From Pycnococcus provasolii (lineage: Eukaryota > Chlorophyta > Pseudoscourfieldiophyceae > Pseudoscourfieldiales), in NCBI GenBank assembly GCA_049487715.1, contig CP150547.1:1116001-1180000 (forward strand): 64,000 nucleotides of DNA, read 5' to 3'. Position 1 is the stretch's first letter. Each line of letters starts with the position of its first letter. A program made the position numbers and the translations under genes. The notes beneath the pieces are model-generated. The model searched no databases and was not told the DNA's origin. It saw only the letters and a list, made by a program, of their open reading frames with translations. Shown piece after piece: positions 1-13,700 of this stretch.

Positions 1-2
1 TC

Positions 3-228
3 GGCTCTTGGTGCCACCTCGCGGCGGCACATGGAAGCCTTGCACCGCACATCGTCGAGGCACTTTGTGCGCACGCCACACCGCCGCCTGCGCTGTGGAC
101 GAAAGCAAGAGCCGTGGCACAGGAGTTGCGAACAGCAGAGGCAGCAGCAGCAGCAACAACAAATGTGCAGAATGCACCCACCTCCATGGAAGAAGCTGCC
201 GCTGCTGCTGCTGCCGCCGCCACCACCA

Positions 229-260
<32 letters not shown>

Positions 261-2552
261 GAAGACGAGGTACATCGACTCATTACCGCGGCTGCGGATG
301 CGGTGGTGATGTGCCGAGCAGTCGACGTCAGCAAAAGCTGGGCAGGTGCCGTGGCTGAGTTGATTCGCACGGCACCCAGCCTCTACCGGGCAGTGGCTGA
401 TGGCATGGCGGGGCAGGCACCTCACAGACGACAGCCTCTCGGCGAACTGTTTGCGTATGCGTTGCTCTACACATCGGCGAGTGAGAGGTCAAATATCCAT
501 GTCAACGAATCAGATGGCAAGCTTCTCCGAGATGACGTTATGAGACGTCTCATTTCCAAATGCGTGGAGGTGGATGGCGAGCTGCGCTGGGAGGATCTTG
601 CGGAGGAGAATGAAGAGCTCGACGTCGACGAGGAGGAGGAGAGAGCCGCACATGCGGCGATCGCCGCGGCTGTTGTGAACGAAGACGACGACGACGACGA
701 CATCGGCGACGACGACGATGGCATGGTCTTCGGCGCGCCGCCGAGCTGGAATGAGCAGCATCTCGCGGGCGGTGCGTTTGGTGCCACCGCCGCGCCCTCC
801 TTTCCCATGGTAGCTGGTTCGTCGCCACTCGTTGCTGGCTTTGGCGAGGGTGCCGCCGCGATGAAAGGGCGCGCGAGGCAGCCAGCTGCACGCGAAAAGC
901 CGCCGTCTGCCGTCAGCGTTGCAAAGCTCGATCGAATGATGGCTCTGCTGCTTGAGCACGTCAGTGCGCGTTGCGAAGTGGCGATGTCAGCGGCGCTGCA
1001 AGCCACGAAATCGGACTCTCAGGATCTCGGCATGGCTGATCATGCGGTTCCCAAGTCGGACGCGCAGGATGCCTTGCAGGCTAATGCCAACATTTTCGCC
1101 GCGCAGCACTTCGTCGGGCAGGCGTACGAGTCACTCTTCCCTCTCTTTGAGTCGCAGCTGCTGCCAAACAACAAGTGCAAGTTTGTGCACTACGCACTCT
1201 TTCACCTGCTCAGCCTCGAGTCGCGCGTGTGTGGCACCATCCAGCGGCAGCAGCAGCCCGCGCAGCGTCCATGCCTCGATCACTTCGTAGGACGTCTTCA
1301 TCAAATTGCGCTCGATGTGCACATGCCATTCTCCTTGCGGCGCTGCGCTGTCAGCCATCTCGCGAGCTTCGGCGCGCGCGCCAAGGCTTGTGTGCAGGAC
1401 GCGGATGCCGTTGGACTTGCCGAGGCTTGGATGGCGCATATCGCGACGATTACAGGACCAGTGGAGCGACTGCACCGCATTCTTTTCCATGGTGCCATAT
1501 ACATCCTCTGCTTCCGTGCAACTCGCGCCTGTGCCACCTCCGAGGCTGGTGCCGCTGCCGTGTCGCGGGCCATAGCACTTGCAAACCAGGTGCTGGTCAG
1601 AGACAAGCAGGTGGGCACCACGTCGAGCAATGCCATCCTGCTTGGCTGCCCTCCTAGCATTGCCGAGGAGTTTCGAAGCCGCGTCGTCTCGGATATTGGC
1701 TTCGCTTCGGACTTTGCGACAACTGGCGCGTATGGGATTTTGTGCGACTTCATCGCACGATCCGCCGCACACCGTCCGGAGGGGAGCGGCAGCAGCGTGC
1801 ATGCCGACCCAGCGCACTCTGCAACGCCACCTCTTGCGAGCCGCGACGCGCTGATGGGCGAGCACAACAGCGGCATTTTCTTTCCGTACGATCCGTACCT
1901 GCTTCCGTACAGTCGTGCTCAACTCGAGCTGCGCGCGACGTATCTGACGTGGTCCAGCGCGACGCGCCCAAGGATCGTCACAATGGCCCGCCAGGCGACA
2001 GTTGCGCAGCGACGCGGCGCTGGCGAAGGGGCTCCAAGTGCGCATCCGCGTCAGGCGGACGTCGGAGACGACATCGAGGGTGACGTGCTCTTGTCGCGTG
2101 ACGAGACGGATCAGACGGATCACACTGGCGAAGGAAGCGAGAGGTGGCGAATGCGCGATGGCAGCGACGACGACGGCAGCAGCGACGACGGCTCAGGTCA
2201 CGACGACGATAGCAGCAGCGACGACGATGATGATGACGACGACGACGACGACGGCGAAACGCCGCCTGGCATTCCACGTCCGGCCATGCATCGCACGGCG
2301 AGCCACCTGAGCGGGCTTCGTCGCCCAACGCCTCTTTCTGGCGTCCGTCGCGCTCGCGGGAGTGGCCGAGGCATTGCATGGGGTGGCGCCGGCAAGCAGT
2401 TGGCAGGTGCTACGCGTGCACGTGCAGACAGTGGCGGGTCGAAAGAGGACACACCAGGTCCTCTTTACACTCCCCCAAGCTCGTTCAAGGCGCCACCGCA
2501 TGCCAAGATGCGGCGAACGCCGGACAAGAATGCCCCAGCGCAATCCCCCTAA
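3..2552 (+). CDS. RRN3: RRN3/TIF-IA, RNA polymerase I initiation factor (5' partial)
   Basis: RRN3 bridges RNA polymerase I to promoter-bound core factor and so controls rRNA synthesis in the nucleolus. The match rests on the HEAT-type segment with SHLASFGARAK (family form SYLASFxARAK, nt about 1350-1385), the aromatic stretch FHGAIYILCFR (nt 1485-1515) and the family's FFPYDPYLLPYS block (nt about 1878-1910). The frame is open from base 3 with no stop and no ATG before the first conserved blocks; the only early start-like codon is a GTG at 114, so the true start lies left of the window. The N-terminal part visible here is Ala- and Asn-rich and has an acidic insert. The C-terminus has an Asp/Ser tail (nt 2160-2260) followed by a basic Arg/Gly-rich end. 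It converges on the next gene with about 100 bp between stops. The family call is confident; the exact N-terminus is unknown. Confidence 0.85.
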
Positions 2553-2654
2553 AAGTGCTCCATTTGTTTTTTTATACCTAAATGCTAAATACAAATAGTA
2601 ACACTCTTATGTTCCTCGAAAGCATAACAAAACATGATGAGTCCATCATCATCT

Positions 2655-3743
2655 TCACCGTCCACGCAGCCAGTCGAAGAAGACATTCCAAGCTCTCGGC
2701 GGCTGGCCAGCCATGATGGACGACACGGGATACTTCTTAAAGATTGCGTCGCGGATCACCTGCTTCTCCTCCTCCGTGAGCTCAACGCCAGCATTGGGAG
2801 GTGGCGTGGGATCTTCTTGGGAGTTGTTGTCGTCGTTGTTGTCGTGGGAGGGCCGCCACGGCTCGCCATTCTCCATCGGCCGTCCAAGAAGGTCCCACGT
2901 TGCCGCTCGGATCGCCTCCTTTTTTGGCCCGCACGGTCGCTTGAAGGTCAGAAAGTCGTACGCGTCGTCGAGCCTCCCGAAGTCGCCAAACCAGTACATC
3001 CAAGCGATGACCGCGCCTGGCGACCTTCCCAGTCCAGCGGTGCAGTGGCAGTAACACGTTCCCGGAGGCGGCGGTCCGGCGTCGCTTCCGTCTTGCCCGT
3101 CGCTCGTTTCGAAGTCACCTCGCATGCAGTACTCGAGCGCCGCCGCCGCCTTTGCCGACACACCTCTGAGCGAGTCTCCTGAGAAGTCGACGGCGGGCAC
3201 GCGTATGTACTGCACTCCTCGTTCCTTGCATCTTTGAATCACCGGCTTGAGGTCAACTCCCCAGTACTCAATATCCTTGTCCTGCTGCATGTTGAGGACG
3301 GAGGTCATGCCTTCGAAGTCGACGAGCCTGTCGACGTCCTCGGGTGATTTGATTTGCGTTCCCACAAGCATGCCCGGTGTGATTTCCGTGTAGTAAAGTC
3401 CAATTTCCGGTTGATATTCGAACGGATTACTCATGGCTGCCTTCATGGTTGCGTTGTACTGTTCTCGCGCCGCTTCCTCTCGTGCCCACTTCTCCTTCGA
3501 GGCGGATGAAGTCTCTCCTGCTTCTGCTGACGACGCGCCCAGGAAGATGGACCGCCACGAGAAGGCTTGGCATGACACTTTGCTGTGACGAGACGAAGGC
3601 CCTAACCCACGACTACGACGAGAAAAACCAGAAGGCGAGATTGACCTTTGGGAAGGATGAAAGGAAGGACCGTGCATGTGCCTCCTATGACAGGTAGACG
3701 TGGTGTGCCTATGCGTCAGAGCGGAGACATGCAGAGCGGACAT
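2655..3743 (-). CDS. LSF2: LSF2/SEX4-type phosphoglucan phosphatase, plastid-targeted
   Basis: The dual-specificity phosphatase domain carries the active-site loop HCTAGLGRS (His233, catalytic Cys234, Arg240), so the enzyme should be active. The preceding NPFEY, LYYTEI and NMQQDKDIEYWG blocks and the following KRPCGPKKEAIR block are the LSF2/SEX4 signature of starch phosphoglucan phosphatases, which remove phosphate from amylopectin during starch breakdown. About 100 N-terminal residues are Ser/Arg/His-rich and fit a chloroplast transit peptide. The C-terminal tail (FKKYPV to the end) is longer than the plant CT motif and follows an acidic Asp/Asn linker. No separate carbohydrate-binding module is seen, which favours LSF2 over SEX4. 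It starts at the ATG at 3743. It implies starch or starch-like polyglucan metabolism. Confidence 0.85.
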   Translation of the reverse strand: MSALHVSALTHRHTTSTCHRRHMHGPSFHPSQRSISPSGFSRRSRGLGPSSRHSKVSCQAFSWRSIFLGASSAEAGETSSASKEKWAREEAAREQYNATMKAAMSNPFEYQPEIGLYYTEITPGMLVGTQIKSPEDVDRLVDFEGMTSVLNMQQDKDIEYWGVDLKPVIQRCKERGVQYIRVPAVDFSGDSLRGVSAKAAAALEYCMRGDFETSDGQDGSDAGPPPPGTCYCHCTAGLGRSPGAVIAWMYWFGDFGRLDDAYDFLTFKRPCGPKKEAIRAATWDLLGRPMENGEPWRPSHDNNDDNNSQEDPTPPPNAGVELTEEEKQVIRDAIFKKYPVSSIMAGQPPRAWNVFFDWLRGR

Positions 3744-4326
3744 GATGGCCCCCGCGCACTTTTTTTTCCTTGGGACCTTTGGGGTGCAACCTTTCGGGGC
3801 CGGGCAGCTCCAGCTCCAGCTGGGGGGACGAATGCATTCACCTCCACCCAGGTAGTCCCCCAGGTCCAGGTCGGATATTTTTCGCCTTTTTGGGGTCCCT
3901 GCCTGCTGTGATCATATTTTCTTATTGAGGGGAAAAGGGAAGTCTGGAGAAAAAGACGGAAAAGTGTTTGGGGGTTCCGGTGTCGTCGTGTTCTTGGCCA
4001 TATGGGCATGCAAATGCAAAAAACTAAAAAGGGGCAGGGAGAACATAGACTAGCTAGAGTGCTAGACTATTTTTTGGGAGTGGGGCCGTGGAAACGAGGG
4101 ATTGATTGGTTAGGGTTTGGGTTACTCTTAGGGTTAGGGTTACTCTTAGGGTTAGGGTTACTCTTAGGGTTAGGGTTACTCTTAGGGTTAGGGTTAGCCC
4201 GCCTTTTTTCTTTTTCTCCCCTCCTAAGTTTCCCTGTTCCATTCTTCGTACCTATCATTTTGTTGGATCTTCCTACCTATACCTATACGGTAAACTTTAC
4301 GGCACGGTACGGCAAGAAGTTAGTCT
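3744..4326. other. Intergenic region, divergent promoters
   Basis: This lies between the divergent LSF2-like and WD40-like genes. It has short G- or A-rich runs, one inverted copy of the dispersed word TAGTCTATG (as CATAGACTA near 4044), the telomere-like array at 4106-4198, and a GTAAACTTTACGGC-type segment near 4290. Overlapping open frames here are low-complexity and show no family features, so no gene is called. Confidence 0.5.
4106..4198 (+). repeat. Interstitial TTAGGG array with 18-bp higher-order unit
   Basis: TTAGGG units on the + strand are organised into about four near-identical 18-bp blocks of the form GTTACTC followed by two TTAGGG-like hexamers. The array sits about 130 bp upstream of the ATG at 4327. 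It is the longest and most ordered of eight TTAGGG tracts in the window. Confidence 0.9.
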
Positions 4327-5517
4327 ATGGAGGAAGTCGGCCGCCACGCCATCTCGACGCTGCCTACGCTCGTCAGGCCGCTCCTGTCCTTCTACGAACA
4401 AACGAACAGACAGCACAACCTCCTGATTACCGGATATGCGCCCGACGTCAAGGCGCACGTCATTCACGTGCTGTCCGTTTCAAGTGAATGGGACGCGCCG
4501 AGAGCATCAGCCGTCGTGACGTCGAGAAGGTGGTGGAAAATACCCGACACGCCAACGGCAACCGCGGCGTGCAGCCAGCCGCTGCCTGACGGCGGGTCCG
4601 TTGTCGCCGTCGGGGATGCGCACGGAGGCGTTTATGTGCTCAGGGTTGCTCTGCCAAGAAGTACACTCGACGGAGAATGCACCGCCATGTTCGGCGAGAA
4701 TCCTGAAACCGGCGACGTTGCCGAATACTTCGAGCCCGCGCATAGCGGGTCCGCTGTTGGCCCGCACGGTGGCAGGCGCGTGCTTGCTCTCGCCGTGTCA
4801 CACGGTTCGGGGGACAAGCCCGTGCTCGCCAGCGCGGATGCCATGGGACGCGTCGTTTTGTCGCAGCCGCACTCGAATCACTCATCGCACAGTTCCTTCG
4901 TCGTGCGAGAAGGACACGACAACAGCACCAAGAGCGTCACCGCACTCGACGTCTACGGAGGAAACTTCGTCGTCACGGCGGGACGCGAGTGCGCGCCGTG
5001 CACGATCGACGCACGCGCACCGGCTGGGAACCACGCGGTTGCTCAGTGCGCGCCAGCGCCCCAGGCACTGCGTCCTGGACCAGCAGGCCCGAGGCGCGTG
5101 CTCAGCCCCGAAGGCCGGCCTGAACTCGTGCTGCTTGGCGGAGGGCACGGCGTCGTGCTTGCGTGGGACGTGCGCATGGCTGGCCGCGGGCCGGTGGCTG
5201 CTTCGCTTGGCAGCGTGCCTTACGGCGGAGGATGCGTCACCGACCTGACGCTGGATCCTTGCGAGTTCAGCGGCACGTCAGGAATTCCTGCGTGCCTTGC
5301 TAGCTGCGCTGGAGGTGCTCTGACGCGCGCCATAGCTCACGCCGACGCCGTGAACCTCGTCCCAAGCGCCGAGCGCGGTGATCGCGCGCTGCTCCACGAG
5401 TCGCTTCCACTCGTGAGCGTGTGCGCCGAGCCCGGCGCACAGAGTGGCGGCGCATTCGCCGTGAGCCAAGGCGAGTGCCTGTGCTGGCTGGACGTGAGCA
5501 GCACCACAAGCGGTTGA
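4327..5517 (+). CDS. WD40-like beta-propeller protein, possibly Nup43
   Basis: A 396-residue protein with weakly conserved propeller blades: VVAVGDAHGGVYVL, the VTALDVYGGNFVVTAGR region, a GHGVVLAWDVR blade with the WDxR end typical of WD repeats, and a closing strand ECLCWLDV. Size, blade spacing and the end resemble Nup43 of the Nup107-160 nuclear pore complex, but the repeats are too degenerate to be certain. It has no signal peptide or membrane segment. It starts at the ATG at 4327, 130 bp after a TTAGGG array. A TGTAA sits 11 nt beyond the stop, a plausible green-algal polyadenylation signal. Alternative: another divergent WD40 scaffold. Confidence 0.55.
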   Translation: MEEVGRHAISTLPTLVRPLLSFYEQTNRQHNLLITGYAPDVKAHVIHVLSVSSEWDAPRASAVVTSRRWWKIPDTPTATAACSQPLPDGGSVVAVGDAHGGVYVLRVALPRSTLDGECTAMFGENPETGDVAEYFEPAHSGSAVGPHGGRRVLALAVSHGSGDKPVLASADAMGRVVLSQPHSNHSSHSSFVVREGHDNSTKSVTALDVYGGNFVVTAGRECAPCTIDARAPAGNHAVAQCAPAPQALRPGPAGPRRVLSPEGRPELVLLGGGHGVVLAWDVRMAGRGPVAASLGSVPYGGGCVTDLTLDPCEFSGTSGIPACLASCAGGALTRAIAHADAVNLVPSAERGDRALLHESLPLVSVCAEPGAQSGGAFAVSQGECLCWLDVSSTTSG

Positions 5518-5716
5518 ATTGACTTGATTGTAAAACAACGCCACCCCCACGTTTCCGCATCCCTTGCGTCGCCTCCGCCCAAAGCCCGAATCATTAATGT
5601 TTTTCTGGTTTTGGGGTTTTCCATTTTGTCTTTTTTTCCAGCTTGCTTGTCCTCGTTGTCGTTGTCCCCTTCGCTGCTTCCCCAACCACAACTCTTGTTA
5701 GTTTCCCCTCGCCAAA

Positions 5717-6454
5717 ATGGCCGGTGCTCTTCGGCGCGCTGTTCCCTCCGCGCTTGCGTCCCGCCTCCTCGTGAGCTCCGTCTACGTCACTAATACGTCA
5801 GGTGTACACGTTCGCGCCCTGTCACTCTCTCACGGTGCACTCTCTGGGCTTTTGTTAGGGCGGTCAGGCACTGACTCCTCGTCGACGGTGTTTGGCGTGA
5901 ACGCTCGCGGCTTTGCGTCATCCTCATCAAGTGACACCCACGACGACTTCAAGCCGCAGGCGAACGAGGGTACGACGGCGAGTGTGCTGGAGACGATTGA
6001 AAAAGATCTGAAAGCAAACAAAGTGTTTGTGTACATGAAGGTAGGTGTGGCCAAGCGCCAAGCGCTCAGTCTTTTTTGCCTTTATGCTTTTGTTTTTTGG
6101 TCCTACTTGCAGTGCTTTTGTCGACGAGCCGGAAATCCACTTCGCAGAGAAGAACTGACACCAACCCATCGTATCTTGCCATATGCCATGCAGGGCTACC
6201 CCGACTTTCCGCAGTGTGGTTTCAGTGGAAACGTTTGTCGTGTGCTCGATGCGTACGAGGTGAAGTATGGAAGTCGCAACGTTCTCGAGGATCCTGAGTT
6301 ACGCGAGGGCATCAAGGAGTACACGAAGTGGCCAACCATCCCACAGATTTTTGTCGACGGCGAGTTTGTCGGCGGTCACGACGTGCTCATGCAGATGCAC
6401 CACGATGGCACACTTGAAGAGGAGTTTCACGCAGGAGGGAAAAGCACAACATGA
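5717..6454 (+). CDS. GRX5: Monothiol CGFS glutaredoxin (mitochondrial or plastid), one intron
   Basis: Exons are 5717-6040 and 6194-6454, giving 194 residues. The domain runs [19 protein letters not shown], then [25 protein letters not shown] and [12 protein letters not shown], the full pattern of CGFS monothiol glutaredoxins (Grx5, plant GRXS14/S15), which hold and transfer [2Fe-2S] clusters. About 90 N-terminal residues rich in Ser, Arg and Ala look like an organelle presequence. The intron (6041-6193, GTAGGT...CAG) is placed because it splits the invariant block between VYMK and the PDFPQCGFS motif. It is 153 nt, divisible by three and free of in-frame stops, so retained transcripts stay open. 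The start context GCCAAAATGG is strong. TGTAA lies about 25 nt past the stop. Confidence 0.88.
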   Translation: MAGALRRAVPSALASRLLVSSVYVTNTSGVHVRALSLSHGALSGLLLGRSGTDSSSTVFGVNARGFASSSSSDTHDDFKPQANEGTTASVLETIEKDLKANKVFVYMKVGVAKRQALSLFCLYAFVFWSYLQCFCRRAGNPLRREELTPTHRILPYAMQGYPDFPQCGFSGNVCRVLDAYEVKYGSRNVLEDPELREGIKEYTKWPTIPQIFVDGEFVGGHDVLMQMHHDGTLEEEFHAGGKSTT

Positions 6455-6662
6455 TTGGCAAAACGAGAACATGTGCACATGTAAATAACTTCTTTTTTCC
6501 GAATTTTTTCCTGCTTCTCTCACGCGCTTGTCGTTGTTGACACATATCTAATAAAAGGCTAGAAAAATATGTTGCCTTCGGCTTTACACGACACACACAC
6601 CTACAACAGGCTTCTTGTGCGCGCTACTCATTTAAGTGTTGTTGCGCCAAAAACACAGAAAA

Positions 6663-7841
<1,179 letters not shown>

Positions 7842-8844
7842 TAGAAAGGAATAGAAGTGAGGGAGGGAAAGAGAGAGTGAGGGAAGGGGGGAGGGAAAGG
7901 GAGGGAACGGGAGAGGCGAAGCAGGCTCTAGGCGAGGGGAGAACCCTTGAAAGAAACAGGAAGGCGTAAGGGTAAACTTTGCTTTCAGGAACAAGCCGCG
8001 GCAAAACAAAAACCCTTGGCCCCTCCCTGTATTGTATTTGACAATCTAACGGCTACTTTTCACTTGTTCACGGTTTGCCCCCAGGGGTGTTGTGTTGCTT
8101 GTTGTTGTTGTGCTTGTTGTTGTTGTGCTTGTTGTTGTTGTGCTTGTTGTTGTTGTGCTTGTTGTTGTTGTTGCTCCTTGTTGGGGTGATGTTGCTGCTG
8201 CTTGCCCTTTGGTTGAACTTTTGGTTGTACTGTACCTGGAACGAGTGCGGAGTACGGGGGGCTTTCGTTGCCTGTGCTGTGTCGGCAAAACAAGGCATCA
8301 TCAAGGAAGGGCAAGCAAGGCCAACACGCACACAACTGACCAGTTGGGCGGCGACTCGACGCTTCGCACTTTCGCACGTGGGCTAATTTGAGTGCGACAT
8401 GTCCATGGGGAATGATGCGTGTTGCGATGTTTTTGAGAGGAGGACGCACAAGCGACAACGGCGGGCAAAAAAAAACCCGCCAGTATTCTTCCCCTGTGTT
8501 GTGCCGAACGAACACTTGCAAGCACACAGCACTTGCAAATCGCTAAGAGCTAGGTTTGGCACGCAAGCGAAGACTCGAAGGACGGAGGGAGGGAGTGGAC
8601 TACGATAGTGGACTCCTCCTTCGCCTTCGCCTTCGCCTTCGCCTTCGCTGCCCTTCCAACGCAACACAACGCAACGCAACGCACGCACGCCTCCCTCCCC
8701 CCTCCCCTCCCCTCTGTGCGTGTATAGGTCGTGTTGCGCTCAGAGCTCTCCCCCCCCCGTCTGCCCGTTGCCTCCCCTCCCCTCCCCTCCCCCGGCCCGC
8801 GTCATTGCACTACACACTACCAGAACAACCCGTAAAGTACAAAA
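7842..8844. promoter_or_regulatory. Shared region between head-to-head calmodulin genes
   Basis: About 1 kb separates the two calmodulin ATGs and must contain both promoters and 5' UTRs. Both flanks are pyrimidine-rich on the transcribed side (GA-rich at 7860-7930, CT-rich at 8690-8800). It also holds a 15-bp tandem repeat (8095-8178) and a CCTTCG repeat (about 8617-8650). Open frames here are low-complexity and not called as genes. Confidence 0.6.
8095..8178. repeat. 15-bp minisatellite, CTTGTTGTTGTTGTG unit
   Basis: About five near-perfect copies of a 15-bp T/G unit lie between the two calmodulin genes. All six frames read as homopolymer-like peptides, so coding is unlikely. Confidence 0.9.
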
Positions 8845-9724
<880 letters not shown>

Positions 9725-10726
9725 GTTACAAGGAGTAGCGCACTCAAGAGCCTGGTGCAGGTTTGTGTGTCGTGTAACGCCGAACGCTGATATCTAACGA
9801 AGTGTACCACCTTAGAAATACGTGCACGTTCTCTTGAGCATAAGACGAGTTCGTCCTATCGTGGTTACATACATACCCTTAAGGAGTTGAGGGGAACGCG
9901 TCCATCTCTCTCCCTCCCTCCACCTCAACCTAGGCGAACCCGGGGTCGTAACCCTAAAAAACACACCCAAGTTCCCAACAAGCCAGAAAGAGACCTTCCC
10001 TTGAGTTCCTTCTCCTTCTCAAAAGACGTTCGAAGCACGCCCTTCCCACGCCTCTACAGTACTGTAGACCATCGGGGGGGCCCTCCTCCTCCTCCTGCTC
10101 CTCCTCCTCCTCCTGCTCCTCCTCCTGCTCCTCCTCCCGGCACCCGCGGGCCGCCCACCGCCCACTGGAGACTCTCCACTGGCAACTGGAGGCCGGAGGG
10201 TGGGGCCACGGTGGGCTTGATATTTATAAGGGGCGCCCTCCCCTCTGACGTAAGGTTACTGTATGTCTGATGCCGGTCTTGCCGGAGGAAGAAGTGAAGA
10301 AGGCCTCCACCTACGGGTAGGGAGTCATGGAGAGAGAGAGAGAGAGTCCAGAGAAGAACCACGGCAACCACCTTTAGGCTTTAGGTCATCATCTGGCATC
10401 TACATAGAGGTAGGAAGGATGGACATGAGCCCCTCCTTCCTACCAGGAATCATAGAGTAGTACCGTAGACCTGGAACGGTTCGGCCAGGGTTAGGGTTAG
10501 GGTTAGGGTTAGGGTTAGGGCTAGGGTTCGGGTTAGGGTTCGCCGCCTTTTTCGCCGTCGTTTTGAATTCCAACCTCGTCTGTCTGTATTCTTTTTTAAA
10601 GCATTCCTGCACGATAGGTTTGGATAAAGTATTTCCATGCCCTGAAAATCGTGTCAGCTGCTCTGCTCTGCTCTGCTTTGTGTTGTGTTGTCTGCTTTTT
10701 AGTACTTCGTGCATATACTTTTGCAT
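9725..10726. other. Intergenic region before topoisomerase IA
   Basis: No supported gene. It has a CCT/GCT trinucleotide-type repeat at 10080-10137, a GA dinucleotide run near 10331-10346 and the TTAGGG tract at 10487-10541. Open frames on either strand are Pro/Gly or Arg-rich shadows of these repeats. Confidence 0.55.
10487..10541 (+). repeat. TTAGGG tract upstream of topoisomerase gene
   Basis: About eight TTAGGG-type units on the + strand, with two variants (CTAGGG, TTCGGG), end 186 bp before the ATG at 10727. Confidence 0.9.
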
Positions 10727-13700
10727 ATGAGCCTCCGCTACCTCACTACCCGTGCGCGGGGTGCGCAACCAACATGCCATATGCATGCTTGTGGGCATAC
10801 TTGTCGTGGTCTTGAGGTCGTGCCGTGGTACGTGCCCTTGCCGCTTGCGTACAAGTACGGGTACGGGCAGCATGTTCGGCAGCGCGACGCCGTGGGGGTT
10901 AGTGGGGTTGCGTTGCGTCGTCATCTCACCATCTCCGCGTCAACGACGCAGACGTTTGCCGCCGCCGCCTCGCCGCCACCGCCGCCGCCGCCACCACCAA
11001 AGACGGGTGTGATACTCGTCGAATCGCCAGCAAAGGCGCGCAAGCTGCAGAAGTGGCTCGGAGACGATTTCAAGGTTCTTGCAACCATCGGACACGTGCG
11101 TGAGCTAATCGGAAACAAGGCGCTCGTCGCCGAGAGGAACGACGCGGACGCCGACGACGGTACAACAAAACACTACCACTACAAGCTCAACTGGTCCTAC
11201 ATAAAAAATAAGCGTCCCCTCCTGCGTAGCATTGCCGAGGAGGTGGAGAAATACGACTCGCTCGTGCTGATGACGGACCCGGACCGCGAGGGCGAGGCAA
11301 TCGCGTGGCACGTCGTGCAAGCACTCGACGAGATCATGCTTAATGACAAGTCCATGGGTGTTGTGCTGTCATCGTGCGAAGAGGACACAGTCGAGCGACC
11401 GCTTCTGGCGGTTGACACGCCATCCAAACCACGCCAAAGCGCCGCGGCAACACGACGACAGGTCACTGTGTCGAGATGCGTGTTCCAAGAGGTGACGGAA
11501 CGCGCCGTGCGCGAGGCGCTCAGCAACCCGCGACATCTAAGCGCCAGCCTCGTGGATGCTGCCCTCGCAAGAAGGTGCCTTGATCACCTGTTTGGATTTC
11601 ATGTCAGCCCGCTGCTGTGGCAAAAGATGCCCGGCTGCCCGTCCGCCGGACGCGTGCAGAGCGTTGCGCTACGCCTCCTATGTGAGCGCGAGCGGGAGTT
11701 GATGAACTTCAAGCCTAGCGAGTATTTCACCATCGTCGTGCGCGCGATGCCCGTAGGAGGCGCAGATGACAGCAGACAAGGCGTCGAACTCATCGTTCAG
11801 AGCTGCGGTGATCTAACGAGCAGCAACGATGACGACGAGGACGACGACGAGGAGGAGGGCGGCGGTGGCAGAGGCCAAGCACGAGATGCTTCTGTACGAG
11901 CGGGGCGTTTCGCTTCGTATGACGATGCCGTGCGTGTGGTAGAACTCCTGCGGCAGAATCCGGAGCTCACCGTTACCGATGTTGTACGTGGGAAGATGTC
12001 GCGTCGCAACCCGCCGCCGTTTACCACGTCTACGATGCAGCAAAAGGCAAATCAAGTGCTCGGCATGAGTGGAACTCGATGCATGACCGCGGCGCAGCGC
12101 TTGTACGAGGGTGCTGGTGCGGAAGAGGGTCTGATTACGTATATGCGCACCGACAGCAGCGCCATTTCGCCTCGTGCAGACGAAGAGCTTCGCGATGGCG
12201 TCGCTGAGCTTCTAGGGTCTGACTTCGTACTCGGCGATGCTGATGCCGGTACGAATCGTCGCAGGAAGAAGCAGGCTGGTGTGCAGGGTGCTCACGAGGC
12301 GATTCGGCCGACAAACCCAATATTAACTCCGAAAATCCTTGCTGGTATGGGTAGCTGGAGGAACGACGAGCTTAGGCTGTACGCTCTCATTTGGGAGCGT
12401 GCCATGGCGAGTCGATGCGCTCCCACGCGACTTGCCACCGTGCGCATGGAGGTGGAGGATGCTACGGCGTCGGTGAAGCTTAAGGCTACGGCAAGCTACG
12501 TGACATTCGACGGCGCGCGAAAATTACGCGACCGTGCAACCTGGTACCAAGATGAGCCGCTGGAGACGGGAATGGAATCCTGGTGGGCCAATCTCGGTGC
12601 TGGCGATTCATTAGAGCTTCGCAGCACTGCTGGCGGCGAGGACAATCCGGAGGTGACGGCGCATCTCACCTCCCCGCCTCGACGATACAATGATGGCAGT
12701 ATTGTTAAGAAGATGGAGTCGATTGGCGTGGGCCGCCCGTCCACGTACGCAACGATCCTTGAGGTGCTGCGCAAAAGGCAATACGTTGACGATAGGGACG
12801 CCCTTGCGGCGAGCGGTGTCGGTTCAGGAGTGCTTCGGCCCACCTCCACTGGACGGTTATTGACGGAATTTCTCATCAAGCACTTTCCGAGTTATGTCGA
12901 CTACGGATTCACCGCCTCTATGGAAAAGAAATTAGACACAATCGCGCGCAGTGAGGACAATTCTGAGGGAGAGGAGGGGGACGATAAGCTGCAGCAGCTG
13001 CAGCAGGAGGATTTGACTGGCCAGATGGTTCTCGACTCCTTCTGGGATCCTCTGCAGGCGACGATTGCTGACAAGATGGAGCACCTCAGCACGTCGGGTG
13101 TGATTGATGAGCTGAATGAAGAACTTTGCCCAGAGCTTTGCGCCGTGCTGCTTGACCACCTCGCCAATGCCGAAGCCGCAGCCGCTGATGCGGACATAAG
13201 GCGACCGACGTGCCCTGAGTGTGGTAAGGCTGAGCTCAGCTTTAAGCCATCTCGATCGGGCCGGTGGTTTATTGGTTGCTCAGATCACCCCAAATGCAGC
13301 TACAGCTTGAGCGTGCGTGATCTGGAGAATTTGCTCTTGCTTAGCCACGCAGGAGCCGCGGTGACCGGCTCGCTGCCTGCCACGGTGAAGCGATCCAAGT
13401 CCTTCGTCGCAGCTGAGAGTGCGATCAGCGAAGAGATTCGAATCGTGGAGAGGTTGGGGAAGATGAGAGGATTTCCGCTTAAGTTAGGCACCGTGCCCAC
13501 CGCCTGGCTGCAGTCGCATGGACTAAGCGAGGATGCTTACGGCGGCAGTGAGATCTGGGCCCGCGACGGTCCGTACGGACCTTACTTTGCACTTGAACCA
13601 CGTGAGGGTGTCGATGAGCGTATGGTTAGAGCGACTGCTTCCAAGGATGATGTGTCTGAAATTTGTCTCGAAATGGCGCTCGTGAGCCTCGAGGGATCAC

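Noticed and set aside
114-2552. Start of RRN3 at the GTG at 114
   Set aside because: The frame is open and coding-like from base 3; the GTG is not a credible eukaryotic start, so the gene is treated as 5' partial.
3716-4009. 97-codon minus-strand frame upstream of the phosphatase
   Set aside because: Overlaps the phosphatase 5' end, low complexity, no features.
8095-8178. CRISPR-like array
   Set aside because: 15-bp units without spacers in a eukaryotic context; it is a simple minisatellite.
9887-10270. 127-codon Pro-rich + strand frame
   Set aside because: Driven by a CCT repeat; no conserved block and no strong start.
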